Assembly: GCA_022419385.1 (NCBI GenBank)
Contig: JAJUBI010000006.1
Coordinates: 2,790,001-2,854,000 of the forward strand
DNA length: 64,000 bases
From: Paraconiothyrium sp. Pb-2020
Lineage: Eukaryota; Ascomycota; Dothideomycetes; Pleosporales; Didymosphaeriaceae
Direction of reading: 5' to 3'
The position numbers were made by a program, and so were the translations under genes. This document shows, piece by piece, positions 35,913 to 47,656 of the stretch. Numbering within the stretch: the first letter of the stretch is position 1; each line of letters starts with the position of its first letter. The notes beneath the pieces were generated by a model. That model was not told the origin of the DNA. It saw only the letters and a program-made list of their open reading frames with translations, and ran no database searches.

Positions 35913-35923
35913 GGTTATATACC
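35913..35923 (-). promoter_or_regulatory. TATA box for the rhamnogalacturonan lyase
   Basis: On the minus strand the sequence GGTATATAACC lies 72 bases before the ATG at 35841. Confidence 0.5.
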
Positions 35924-37082
35924 GGGGTAGCAAACGTCTTACCGCGTCTTCGCGTGCTCTCGTGGTATCCCCTATGTCGGGTAATGGGGCATCATTTCCC
36001 ATCGTGCCTGAAGATCCTAGACGGAATCTTGCGGCGTCGAGAGGATGGCGACGACACTAACCTTGCATGCGTAAAGTTGCGGGGGTGGTGGCCAAGGCGA
36101 CGGCAAAATTTGGGGTTGCATGACCGCCCAATGACACGTCTCGGATAACGATGCCCCGAACAAACGATTTTCCGCCCCCGTCGTGCTTTCCCACGGGGTA
36201 GCAACAAGCTTTGGTCGGCAGCCTCGGCGGCCTTACTCTTGGGGCTTCTGTCGCGATTTCTTGTGCGGCCAACATATGAGTCGACATCATGTCACCATTC
36301 TCTTTGGGCCGTTTCCCACGTGCTGTTGGGCGATGGTGTGGGGAACAGCTGTGATGCCACTTGGTGTTTCGTTGAGTGGGTCTGCCATTCTACAGTCATC
36401 ATCTTGGACCCACGACGGAGCCTTGCGACTCCTTACAATTGCACCAACGGGCGCGTGCACCGGCACGTGGTATTGAACTCCATAGGTCACCCTTCTACCA
36501 ACACATCACTCTTTCTCTTATCGACGAATGTTGTGAAAGCGCTCATCGTGTCAGCTCGGATTCGGAGCAAGATGCACTCGATGCGATGCCTGCCCCAAAT
36601 GCACATTAGCTTGCTTGAGGTTGAAAGTCACTTCGAGAGCTTGTGGTGCTCACATGCTTGAGTCGCACTAGTCAGGGTCCCCTCAAAGCTGTAAGATCTG
36701 AGTCTTGATGTTTGAATCTTACAGCTCAAGCAGAAGCCACGCATTGTCCTACAAAGAGCTCGCTACTAATACAAGGTGACTGGACAGATGATGCAGGTCG
36801 ACTGGTCTCCAATTCTCGATCGTTCAGGTTCGCTGTGCTTTGGTTGAGCCAAGGCCCGTGAACCATTGCATGAAACAGTGAGTAATCCTCTTGTCCACGA
36901 AATCACGTCGAAAGCAACTCATAGTACATGACAACAGGTTGCTATGTGGATCGTCATGGACGTATTGGTAGACAAAAATGCAGCATCACCAATACAGGTG
37001 CAGCTCAGAGTGAGTCTTACTTTGTGTGTGTATATGTGTGTGTCAGATACGTAGCCGCGAGGACAATTTAGAGGGATTGACC

Positions 37083-37091
37083 GTATAAAAA
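37083..37091 (+). promoter_or_regulatory. TATA box for the Lys/Glu-rich protein gene
   Basis: GTATAAAAA lies 200 bases before the ATG at 37291, the best TATA match in the window. Confidence 0.5.
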
Positions 37092-37290
37092 GGCAAACTC
37101 AGGACTTTCGCTACATCGTATTGCAACGCCGACAGGTCTTCTCCGTTTTATACCATATTCCTATCCCAGAAGGTCCTACATCATCCTGACAGACTACCAG
37201 CCGATCAGCAAGTCTAGAACAGAGAGCAGCCCCACACGAGCAGGCCGGACAAGCCCTTTCACATCATCTTTCATAGCTGTCGCCGAAGAG

Positions 37291-37899
37291 ATGCCACCTT
37301 CCTCAACTGGCACAACGGGGAAACCCAAGATTGACCAAGATCTGATAAAAGATTATCAACATCTCATAGGTATCGTCCTCTATCCGTCAATACCTCTGAC
37401 GTGGTACTAATTTACTGAAGATAAGGTAGCCGAATGGGGTGAACACGCTACACACGAACTTCGCATCCGCATGGGAAGGAACCATATCGGACACTCCATC
37501 CTGCAAGTCAAGTTGCTTTACGAATTTGAAGCGAAAATCGTGACAAATGAAGATCATTTGTTGGTGAAGGGGGGATTCAAGCGCACTCAGGAAGGTGCTC
37601 TAAAGGCCCTGGAAAAATCTATAAAAAAGCGGAAGAAGGTAGAGAAGCGAAAGAGGGAGGCGGATAAAAAGAAGAAGGATGACGAAGGAGAGAAGGAGAC
37701 TGAAAAGGAGTGGGGAATGAAGGGATTAGAGGAGGCGTTAGAGAAAAGTAGAAAGATAAGTGAGGAGATCGAAGATGATATAAAACATGAGGAAGCTGAA
37801 AAGAAATGGATGGAGGAGATGAAGGAGAGGGAGGAGGAGATAAGGCAGTGTAGAATGAGGGAGGAGAGTGGGGGTCTTAACAAAGCGGGAGGATGCTGA
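37291..37899 (+). CDS. Lys/Glu-rich coiled-coil protein, 182 residues, unknown function
   Basis: Exons 37291-37369 and 37430-37899 add to 549 bases. The 60-nt intron keeps phase (HLI-AEWGEHATHELRIRMG). Residues 1-70 form an ordinary N-terminal part (VAEWGE.., SILQVKLLYEFEAKIVT). From about residue 85 the protein is almost entirely Lys, Glu, Asp and Arg with Met/Trp, predicted as one long charged helix (KKRKKVEKRKREADKKKKDD, EKETEKEWGM). It ends with CRMREESGGLNKAGGC. The matching DNA is a purine-rich strand with AAA/GAA/AGG codon bias unlike its neighbours. No family is recognised; it may be lineage-specific. Confidence 0.65.
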
Positions 37900-38734
37900 G
37901 ACGAAGAAAATCTCAGGGGTAAAGAAGATGACAGGAAACCACAGGTTCTATAACCGAAGAACGCGGTCAATGCATGGTTCCGCAGACATGAGATGGACTA
38001 TACCACCTAGTATCCGTCATCATTTTCTTATTATGATTCTCGATGTCGTCGACGGCACTCGGGAACATTTTCTCTACTCTTTCTAACCATTTGTTGTTCT
38101 ATTACTGTATGTAGCTTGTTTTTTGCTGAAGGCGTTTGGTTCCATGCTTGCATATCGGTTACTTCCTTTTAATTACACTATTGCGCTGCAAATACTGTTT
38201 TGGGGATTGATAGGCGTTCGTAGCATACATGCATAGTTGTCCAAAACGTGTGATCGCGACTTTGAACTGATAATAATTCGAGTGTTAGCCGCTGTAGGTA
38301 CCTGCTCGTGCCCCACCGGTACGGCTGAAAACAGGTGCAGATGCACGAGCGAGGAAGCTTGAGGGCACAGGAAGTCGGGAGGCGTGGACAGCGATGGCTG
38401 ATGTATTGGACCTGGCGCGGTTGAACACAGGTGGGCATGTAGCTACGCGTGGCCAGCTACGGAGAGCGCGGGCTGCGGCGAGCGATACATTGGAGCTTGC
38501 AGAGCTGGAAGGAGCGATGCTAGGCCTGAAAGACACTTAGCGTAACGGATTGTAAGGCTGGAAACCAGCCGAGTCATGTGTGACCCAGGCGCAGCTTGCA
38601 AGAGCAGCTCCTCTTTGCAAGATCCTCCGTAGCCTAAGCAACACATATATCTCTTGAAGCAGGTTCGAGTATGAAGAGTCATTGTTTCGGGATCCTGACG
38701 CGGTTCGGCAAGGCTTGTGCAACGAAGATCGCCA
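37900..38734. other. Intergenic
   Basis: About 830 bases. An 83-codon minus-strand frame at 38285-38536 is Ala/Ser/Arg-rich but has no supporting features. Confidence 0.4.
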
Positions 38735-40308
38735 ATGGGCGGAGAAACCGGATTAACGAACGAGGGAGGAAGCGATAAAGTGATTCGACCGTTGGGTTAC
38801 AAGTAAGTCATTACAAAGAGTGCAGTACCTGCGTCTTACAAAACTGCAGTGAACAGTACGAACTTGCGCAATACACTCTCGATTTCCACCGTGGCGTCTC
38901 CACAGTCTGTCGCTACACAGTCCCCCTGAACATCACTATCGTTCAAGATGTGATTTACAAAGCGCTTACACGCGTTGTATCGAGTTCGCCTATGCTTCAC
39001 ACCGCCATCAAAGACGCGGAATCAAAGAAGCTCGTCTGGGTGCAGATTGCCAGTGTTGATCTGCGAAAACATGTTGAATGGCTCGAGATCGATTCATCTG
39101 TACAAAATGATGCATTTGTACAGGAGAAAATACGGCTGGAGCTGGATACAAAATTTGAAGAGCTGAGCGACCGCCCCGGTTGGAGAGTGGTGGTATTACA
39201 GCACGCTGCCAATAAGTTGCTCGATGTTGTGTTCACGTGGAACCATGCACATACTGATGGTATGGTTGGTAAGATATTCCATGACAAGCTACTGCAGTAC
39301 CTGGCCACGGAGACGCGAAGCGATATCACGACTCGAGTGAATAATGACGCCAAGCTAGACTTCACCAATACGCAAAGGCAGTTCCCCCCGGCCACCGAAT
39401 TATTTGTTCATTTGCCCATGTCCGCCGGATTTCTTCTGCAACAGGCATGGCATCAGGCTAAGCCAATCTCATTGTTCCAAAATCCGAGTAGAGCGACATG
39501 GGCACCCATCCGGCATGATTCATACAGAACGAAGTTCAGAACCTGCATCGTCGACAACGCTACACTGAGTGACGTACTGGAAGCTTGTCGTGGCCACAAA
39601 ACAACACTTACAGCCTTAATCCATGGCCTGGTCCTGATCTCATTGGCATCTCAGCTTGATGGAGATGCGGCACGAGCGTTCGCCAGTCTCACGGCCATAG
39701 ATCAGCGGCGATTCTTGCCTTCGCATCCTTTAAAGTATCCCTGGCTGGAACCCAGCACGACAATGGCGAACTATGTGAGCAACACAACTCATGAGTTCGA
39801 GGGGGCCTTCGTAGACCAGATGCGGTCCTGTACTACTGGCCAAATTCACGCTGGCCGCCTTTCGACTGGCCAATCTAATCTCGTCTGGTCCGCCGCGTCT
39901 AAGGTTCGCGAAGACATACAAAAGCGGCTGAGCAAAGGTCTCAAAGACGACCGCCTCGCTCTCATGAAGTTCGTGACAAACGCGAGAGCTCTGTTCGAGA
40001 AGGAAGCTCAAAAGCCACGGGCGCTTTCGTGGGCGATATCGAATCTCGGCGTGATGGATGGCACACCCGAGGGTGAGCCCATCCCCGTCATTGAAGAAGG
40101 TGCTTGGAGCATCCGAAGAGCACAATTCACCTTGAGTGCGCATGTACCTGATGCCGCGCTGTTGATCGCTGCCCTATCACTCAGAGGAGGAGAATTGATT
40201 ATAACTTGTACCTGGCAAGATACAGTGGTCAAAGATAGCCTGGCGGATCGTCTCGTCGGGAACTTGAAGGGATGGTTGTCATACATTGGAGGTTCTATCC
40301 AAAAGTAA
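38735..40308 (+). CDS. Alcohol-acetyltransferase (AATase)-like acyltransferase
   Basis: A short first exon (38735-38802) joins over a 47-nt intron to 38850-40308, giving 1,527 bases (508 residues). The join yields VIRPLGYNEQYELAQYTL, the RPLG..E..xLAR start typical of the fungal AATase family. The active-site HxxxD is present as WNHAHTDGMVG (about residue 135), as in condensing acyl-CoA transferases. Later blocks (LTALIHGLVLISLA, AIDQRRFLP, ALSWAISNLGVMDG) fit the same fold. It probably transfers an acyl group from acyl-CoA to an alcohol or small metabolite. No biosynthetic cluster surrounds it, so the substrate is unknown. Confidence 0.85.
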
Positions 40309-42484
40309 GGATTCATCGGAACAACCTTCACAATGCAATGGGGACTAGAAAGATTCGGTACGGATGAGCACAGCAATGATGAGCTTCGTGCATGGTGAAA
40401 ACACCTGCAAGTTGTGACTAATAAACATTGTCGCATTCTGTCGTACGCGACTGGTAGATAGAATAAGGCAGTTCAGAGATGATGAGAAACGCCGGGTCCA
40501 TGCTTCGTTTTAAAGTATACGACGCACCAAACGATGTGGCTTGCGCTTGCGTCAGCTTCAGGGGAGGTTCAGAATTTTAATATGACTCCCTATCTCAATT
40601 ACATGCGTCAACCAGATGTGGCCACTTGTGACGTTGACCGTTACAAGCGCAGTATGGTTACAATCTTGCCTCATTCTTACAGTCCTTCTGGGAGCATTAA
40701 TAGGTCTAACGTCGATGTTCTGCCTATGGCTTCTTTTTTGGTGAGGCTGCTGACGTTTGAGGGATCGCCGTGTTTTCTGCCTCGCTAATCTGATTGACTT
40801 TACCGAAAGTATTTGCGGAAAGAGAACATTTTTTATTGGACCTGCCATGGTAAATCATCGAGGGCGCCTATTCTCTCGCAACTACTGGGTAATAACCTTC
40901 CTTGCTTGTCACGTGGGAATGGGGATCGCGTGATCGTGTCCATACCTAGGTAGGTAACCAAAGGCCTTGCGCTAGGAAAATTCATAAGACAAATGTACTG
41001 GTGATGCCACCGTACAAACATTGTATTGGTATATTAAGCCAATCTCACATCGACACAGCCAAGTATCGGTTTGCCCCTTCTAGCTCAAATGTAAACAGAG
41101 GATACGGATGGTTAGAAATGTGTCAAACACATAGTAATCATATCTCTTCCTGTTCCGGTCGTTCCCTAAACTGCGGTTGTCGTCGCTGTCTGTTTCCTAT
41201 GTTGGGTATTGCGAGTTCCAAACATCCCCTACAATGCTAAGAGCGTTGACACAGGCTTGTTGTTGACTGGAGGCCGGAGCAATTTCCTGTGCCGGACCGC
41301 CGACATGGGTCAGAACAGTCAGAGATACACAATTGGTGTGCAAGACATGCAGATCTTGCTGAAGCCAAATTCTGTTGGTGTACTTCTTTCAGGCAATACC
41401 AGCGAGCATGAACACCCAGCGCTCCTGGTATGCAAAATTCGCACATCTTGCACATGGATAGGGGCAACAAACATAATAATCACCAGCTGTTGTTGGTAAT
41501 GAGGCTTTTGCTATGCTGCATAAACAACGGTGAAGCAGCCAGGATAATACAAAGATTGCAATACACTTTGCACCACTAGCGATCTAAAGCTGCTATGTGG
41601 GACGGCGAGCTTGGAAAAAGAGTGCGCGCAAGTGCAGGGCCGGGGAAGGTTACCGGCGGTGTCCTTGCGGTACATACAGCTCGCTGGTTGCTAATATTGT
41701 AGAATGGGAGGAAGCTAATGATGCCCGAGGACTTATTCGCGCTCTAAGCGTGTAGTAGCTGAATCCACAACTGAAACGTAAGCTTACGCTGCATTTGGCT
41801 TCATGAGCTCAACTTGTTGATAGCTGTGATTGTAAAGTCGAGGACCTTAGCTCTCATTACAACTTACGGTGTTACGTGCAATACCTGTATCGGCTAAGTG
41901 AATGATTTTGTGTTAGTTTTCCGGTATCGCAACCTGCTCTGGCAGGAGAAACTTCAAAGCAAACGTCCTGTCTATAGGTCTCAAATTGCAATGCTCGCAC
42001 TGCTACCACAGCTGTTTACGTCGCTGGCGGCGTGGAAAGCTTTATCTTGCCATTGTTGCAGTAGCATGCTAGCAGCCAGGGAGATCTGAAAATCGACAAA
42101 AAGATAAGCCTGATCGGTTGGTATGTTACGCCCAGGCGTTAGAACCACAGCTAGGCGGTAGTGGGGTTCGAACTGCCGTGCTTGCGCCCTATGGAAACTC
42201 GAGTTAGCAAATCCTGCTCATTGAGCAAACCCACGGTGTCTGACTCCACCGTGGACTTGCTCGAGACTACTCGATAATTGTATAATATATATACCACCAG
42301 AGGCCTTGTAGACTTTAAGATCCTCGAGTTGTAGCTTATGGGGTGAGACAAACGGGTTTTAGTCGGGGGCGTGGCTGCTCTTGGAAGGGGAAGTTGCAGA
42401 GTGTTTTCGACTCTCACCACAACACCACCTTCTCCCACTCCACCAACCCCGCCCGCGCCCACGTACAACACCAGCCTCCCCGGA
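40309..42484. other. Intergenic, 2.2 kb
   Basis: No gene is recognised. The final 380 bases contain copy A of the two-copy hairpin repeat described below. Confidence 0.45.
42111..42305 (+). repeat. Repeat element copy A (hairpin-bearing, LTR-like)
   Basis: It begins near a purine-rich stretch and reads TGTTACGCCCAGGCGTTAG from 42124, the same 19 bases as copy B at 45539. Shared blocks follow: TTCGAACTGCC, GCCCTAT, GTTAG.AAA.C, TGAGCA, and a final AT-rich ATATATATA. It contains a 14-bp-arm hairpin at 42223-42262: outer arms GAGCAA and TTGCTC, inner arms CCACGGTG and CACCGTGG. A TG start, a purine tract upstream and a TATA-like tail resemble a solo LTR, but no CA end, target-site duplication or coding region was found. 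Confidence 0.55.
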
Positions 42485-43210
42485 ATGGCTGCACGTTCTC
42501 CGGCCGTCGATTACCTTAGGGTCAATCTCGAACCCCGCGATGTTCACTTCCTCACGATCGGTATGTGGCTTGGCGGCATCCTCATCCGCGCCGACCTCAC
42601 CTTTGGCAAGTTGCTTGCCTTTGCCGTAGGCCTTTTGTGCGTTAGCGAGATCTTTTCGAAGGCAGGCCTCACTTGCCGCAAGATCATCGCCATTCTTCGC
42701 AACGTTGTCGCGATCAGCGCCATATCGCTTATCCGCTTCTTTATTGGTAGCCTCTCCGACCGAGACTCTGTACTTGACAGCATGGTTGCCGGCTGCACTT
42801 TGCTCCTCGCCGGCATACTCTTCGGCGTGATCCGTGGCATGTACTTCAGGCACAGCCTCGTCGTGCGCAACAGCATACCCGTTGAGAATATGTTCGTTGC
42901 CGGCGTCGTCTTGGCTAGTTTTATGCTGCTGAACTACAACAAGAAGCACCACAGGCTCGTGGCAAGGCGCGAGAAGAAGCTCAGGAAAAAGGGGCGGACT
43001 GATGGGGCAAGAATTGCCTCAACGGACACCACAACCGCAGCCCCAGATAATTCCAACGGTGACATTGACAACGGCGACCATGCCGCAGCACAAGAGAACT
43101 CCGTCGCAGACAAACCGGCCATAAAGCCACCTAGGGGCCTCCGCGCACCCTTTGGACGCTTGACTCTGGACTTTGATAGCGGAGATAGAGTAGGCAGCTC
43201 AGGCCGGTAG
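42485..43210 (+). CDS. Small multi-pass membrane protein, unknown family
   Basis: Single exon, 241 residues from the ATG at 42485, which has a sensible context; an in-frame ATG at 42371 is also possible. The central part has four or so hydrophobic segments (VHFLTIGMWLGGILI, LLAFAVGLLCVSEIF, ILRNVVAISAISLIRFFIG, MVAGCTLLLAGILFGVI and NMFVAGVVLASFMLL). After the last segment comes a basic cluster (KKHHRLVARREKKLRKKGR), then a disordered Asp/Asn-rich tail. I do not recognise the family. The layout suggests an ER or vacuole membrane protein with a cytosolic basic tail; this is only inference. Confidence 0.6.
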   Translation: MAARSPAVDYLRVNLEPRDVHFLTIGMWLGGILIRADLTFGKLLAFAVGLLCVSEIFSKAGLTCRKIIAILRNVVAISAISLIRFFIGSLSDRDSVLDSMVAGCTLLLAGILFGVIRGMYFRHSLVVRNSIPVENMFVAGVVLASFMLLNYNKKHHRLVARREKKLRKKGRTDGARIASTDTTTAAPDNSNGDIDNGDHAAAQENSVADKPAIKPPRGLRAPFGRLTLDFDSGDRVGSSGR

Positions 43211-43642
43211 GACACGCCATGTTTTGCTGGGTATGCCAGGTAGCGTACAAGGCTTTGGACATGAATTGAACTTCTGATGCATTCTATGCCATGCTCATGA
43301 CGTGCATTGTTGATGTAATCTGACATTCGCATTGTCATGAACGAGGTGACATGCCTCTTGGACGTAAGACATGCGCGGATAGGTAGAAGCATTCTGATGT
43401 AACTAGAGGATCCCGTTGACACCCTCAAGCTAGAAACGATTTATGATGTCCTTAGAGCTTGAAATTCTACGCGAGATCGCACACACAAGTTCTGCGTTCA
43501 TAGAGTGGCCATAGAATGGGGTATTGTCCAAGCGTCTGTACACCCCATGCTGTCCCGGAATGGATGCCTCATCGCAGGACTACTGTTCCGTAGCTGCATT
43601 GCCTAGACAGGACGTCCACTTTGGGTGCAATCGTTTGCTGAC

Positions 43643-43664
43643 TGTGTGTGTGTGTGTGTGCGTG
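43643..43664 (+). repeat. (TG)n simple repeat
   Basis: About nine TG units followed by CGTG; a shorter (GT)n run lies at 45727-45739. Confidence 0.8.
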
Positions 43665-43891
43665 CAATATTTCTTGGCGCAAACACGTGCGGGGTGTTTG
43701 AGCTCCAGTCACCCCCGTCATCACAACACCATTATTCTCGCCGGGTGCTGTTCGCGAAACAACCAGGTAGGCATTGCAATTGCATAGACTCGTAGAGATT
43801 CCGCTGACCGTCTCCCAAAGCTCCATACCGCGAACAACCCGCTCCATCGGCCACGTGCCCAAGCTAAGCAGCGTGGCCGAATACACCGCGA

Positions 43892-44300
43892 ATGTCAACC
43901 GCGATGCTCATCGTCGCTTTCATCGCGTTTTATACGTTCGCCTTCCTCTTTTATAGGTCAAGGCCAGCATCCAGGTGATGTTAATAAGAAGCCGTCGACC
44001 TCAAAGAGGGCCCCTACGTGTACGGCAGTCCTGCCGGGAGACCTCACGACTTCCACCCCCGAGAAGTACCGTGCACAAGCCGAGAACACACGCAGGGAGA
44101 TCAACATCTTGAAGATGCGGCACGAAACACGCACCGACGAGACCGTGGAGACGAACGTGGCATTGCGCTGAGGATGGGCTCGACAAGGCCCGACGGACCC
44201 TCCGCGGCACACAGGAGGTAGAGCGGGAGAAGCGTGCTTCAAGTCCTTCGGGAGGAGAGGCTACTATTTCAGAGTACGATTTCCGAATCGTAACGACGGT
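43892..44300 (+). pseudogene. Broken small gene with N-terminal membrane anchor
   Basis: The ATG at 43892 begins MSTAMLIVAFIAFYTFAFLFY, a clean membrane segment, then stops at TGA after RPASR. One base on, another frame continues with DVNKKPSTSKRAP and later EKYRAQAENTRREINILKM, for about 60 codons up to VALR. After a further shift comes EDGLDKARRTLRGTQEVERE. The basic/acidic helical content of the second and third pieces is protein-like, and TM plus coiled coil is a plausible small membrane protein. The family is unrecognised, and without the shifts being real this could be chance. Confidence 0.3.
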
Positions 44301-45524
44301 AAGGATATCGAGCGACTTATGCTGGAGGTCTTAACGGATACAGCCGATGATAGCCTCTTAGGCCTCTTCCCAAGTGGATTTGCAAGAATCCCAAGAAATC
44401 CAATACAGTCAGACATTGTATTCAAGAGCTCAACTGCGATAAGGCAAGGCAGCATGAAGCTCCAAACCGGGAACCGCTCGAAACGTGTATCGCCTATGAA
44501 CGACCACCGCAAGAAAATGTGGAAGTGCAGTATATTTCATGCGCAAGCCTTGATCATGGTGAGGAAGAGCTGAAGATACGGAACTGTGACGTGTGCGCGC
44601 GGGAAGGAACATACAGATTGCGAAATACATGGGTTTGACGCATCTTGCAGTGGCTTCAAGTGGCTCTTGCCGGTTTGGCGTCTCTGCTTGGTGGACTGGT
44701 CAAACTGGTGTAGAAGCAAGCGGCGGCGGAGGGAGTAGAGCGCAAGCTGAATAGAAGTAGAGATTTCGTCCCGGGGAAGAAGCACCAGAGAGGCAAGACG
44801 ACGGAGAGGCCAGGATTCTACGTAGGGTGTTGAGTTCCGATGAGGGATGAGCAGGCCGATGGGACTCAAGGATTATGCGTTGCCAATGTACAAGTTCGGT
44901 AATGTAGACAATGGACGATTCGTTACGATCTTGACGTTCGCACTTGATCACAGCTTGACCTTTGTGATCGTGGCAATGTCTGACTCCTACTGCGGCTGCG
45001 TGGATTATGTCTGAGTGACATCTCCGTGACCGCGCGAATCCGGCGTTAATCTGTTGAAGCCACTCCCCTCTTGTCTCCAGAGTTGCACTAGGCAGAATCA
45101 TACCAACATGTACATCCTGCTCATAGTGACCAATTTGCAAGGGTAGACATACTATTCGCCGACCAGGATATTCTGCATTCTGTACCCTGGGACAACTGAT
45201 GGGGTCTAGCTCTTTGGAACCTTTCTTAGAGTACAGCACTCGGCTGGTCGATGATAGTACTTCTGTAGCAGTCAGGAGCGTCCCTTCTCAGATAGATTGA
45301 TCCGTGCGCTTTGTGATGTTTGTAGCATGCTATGCTATGCTGACAGCCAGCGAACGACCACTTTGTTCTAGAATAGAACTCCGTAAAATGAAGATTGATA
45401 GCAGTAGCCTTGTGCATGTTGCAAAAAATTCGGCTAAACAGCTGCAGACTTTAATGTGCAGCTATTATTACCTTGGATCTGCCTTGGGCTGAGTAGTGAC
45501 GAAAAAAAGTAAAAAAAGAAAGCC

Positions 45525-45703
45525 TGTTTCGGTGGGTATGTTACGCCCAGGCGTTAGAATAACGGCGCTTCCGGTATTCGAACTGCCGCCCTATAACACT
45601 GTTAGTAAACCGTTACCATGAGCAGCCACGGCAAAGTGGACGTTACCGTGACTGCTCGGAAGAAATTGACAATTCGAAAATATATATAGACGTACCAAAG
45701 GGT
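45525..45703 (+). repeat. Repeat element copy B (hairpin-bearing, LTR-like)
   Basis: From 45539 it shares TGTTACGCCCAGGCGTTAG with copy A, then TTCGAACTGCC, GCCCTAT, GTTAG.AAACC, ATGAGCA and AAATATATATA. It contains a hairpin at 45620-45657 with outer arms GAGCAG and CTGCTC and inner arms CACGG and CCGTG. The closing pair of the outer arm is G-C here and A-T in copy A, so both ends changed together. A purine-rich tract (45503-45522) lies upstream. It lacks the extra 7 bases that copy A has before GCCCTAT. Confidence 0.55.
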
Positions 45704-47656
45704 AATCGTGATATACACGGTCATAAGTGTGTGTGTGTGCCTTTGACGAAGCGGGCAGTTCACATATGGTTACCGAATATTGCAAGTGTCCTCTTTGGCA
45801 ACCACTCCTCTCTCCGGCCAGCTAGCCTCAGAAGTGCGGATCATTCACTTAGCAGCACCATGTACAGCTCCTTCAATCGTGCACGATCTTGATGTAGGCG
45901 GCATGGACCATCCGGGCCCTCTTAGAGGGGAAGATGTCATTGCCCTCGAGGCGTTTCAAGAACCCTCGACCTTGAACACCTCTTCAAAATTCTTCGATGA
46001 CACCCATGCGAGGTGCTGTTCGGCTTCCTCTGCTCGCTGTGCAACCCGCGATGTGCTTGGGTTTGAACGTTGGTGCTCGCGCGTCGAGGCCCCCGCTCCC
46101 ACCGCATCACCATTGCCTCGACATCAGCTCTCCATGCCACCAAACCGCAGGCGCAACGCGACAGAAGCCACATAAAGATGACACATAGGCAAGGCTTATC
46201 TTCATCGCTGACTGCTGCCCTGCTGCATCTGAACCGCCGCGGCGCTCGCCCACCTCCGTGAAAAGCCAGCGACGGCACCGTACACCATTCGTTCGACAAC
46301 GCCTTGAGGAGGATAGGCAGCGATGATGCAGGCCTTGCATGGCTTGCAAGTGTCGGAAGCATCGCGGAGCCTACGCCCGCCTTCATTATGCAGACGTACC
46401 GCGATTCGTGCTCGGCAGCTCGTATGTCCGCCAGCACCAACCGAGTCGTCTGGCAAAACCTCGAGTACAGTTTCGCAAATGTGGGTGCGATCGAAACACA
46501 AGTATCTTTGCTGCTCCCTGACGTGGCATAGGACTCAACGAAAGCGGCGAAGATTTGCGTACCCGGACGCCCCCGAGCCTGCCATGGACTACTTGTGTCC
46601 ACAAGCACGACACCAACAAGCCGCACCGGATGTTGCTGGCTGCGTATCAAATTCCATCGCAATCCACAAGCGCGCCGGAACAGAAGCACACTAGTCAATA
46701 CTGTTGCAATCAGCGACTCGCGAAGAGCGGTGGATCATGCCGGCCATGATGGACGCGCAAAACAAGAAGCCCGACTGAAGACACAGCTTCTGTCGAAGAT
46801 GGATATGAGGCCAGCGCATTGCCACGAACAAAGCCTGATCGCTGGTGTAGGAACCTGAGCATTCCAAGTCGCCCAAACGAATTGGATTGTAGAATACGAC
46901 AAGTTACCAGGGAAAGCATATCCTGTACTGAGACAGGAATACACGGGCGGAGCGGACACCCAGTGACTGCGAAGCTGGAATAGTGGCACTTGATGTCTCC
47001 AGGAGAAGCGGCAGCATAGACCGGTACAGAAGCATTGCGCGTGACAACGAACATTTGGGTACAAGGCCGTCTGGAGGAGGCCGGGTGAGATCCTGGACAC
47101 ACAACCCTTTCCAGAAGATATGCTGGGCGTGAGCTGTGTGCCTTGTTTGGGTTTATCTCCTTTCAAACAGCGATGGTTGGCTCAAGCATGAATGCCCAGG
47201 GACGGCACCCGATAGAAAGTTTTCCTTGCTGTTTCGAACGGACCGTGTGATGAGCCATTCTGTCCCGGAATGAGAAGCGCTCTTATTGCAGGGTATTGTA
47301 AGGGTACTGCAAACCCCGAATACCGAAACATATCTCTTCAACCCAAAAATACCATCAAGCACCGAGCTGGTCATCGAGACAGCTGGCAACGTATTATCCA
47401 CGGTCAATGCTTGGATCCAATGAGACATCGCCAGATCGCAGCGGCGTTCGTCGGAAAAAGAAAATTTCTGCGTCTCTTTATAGGTCTTCATTGAAAGAAC
47501 CCCGGAACCATTTGCAATGCGAGGCGTGTGCTCATATTCCAACGAGTTCTTCAAGCGTAGAACACAACCGGATACCACCGTCGAGATATCTTCCCGAAGA
47601 TGTACTTCGATTACTGTTAACAGTCAGCGTGCGAGCCACGAAATCCTAGAGCACCC

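Larger units (their letters stand above)
35842..37290. other. Intergenic, 1.45 kb divergent promoter region
   Basis: It separates the rhamnogalacturonan lyase (-) from the Lys/Glu-rich protein gene (+). It contains TATA-like boxes for both, plus a (TG)n tract at about 37022-37042. No coding sequence was found. Confidence 0.5.

Noticed and set aside
38285..38536. 83-codon minus frame rich in Ala, Ser and Arg
   Set aside because: Looks like a possible transit peptide, but there is no attached domain and no reasonable splice partner.
42150..42200. tRNA-like GTTCGAA box in the repeat copies
   Set aside because: The flanking five bases do not pair as a T-arm on either strand and there is no A box or acceptor stem, so no tRNA gene is called.
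43643..43664. Possible regulatory role of the (TG)n tract
   Set aside because: Simple repeats of this size are common and nothing nearby ties it to a gene.
45937..46698. 253-codon minus frame in the gene-poor region
   Set aside because: Long but Cys/Arg/Ser-rich random composition, with no match to known transposon or host domains that I can see.
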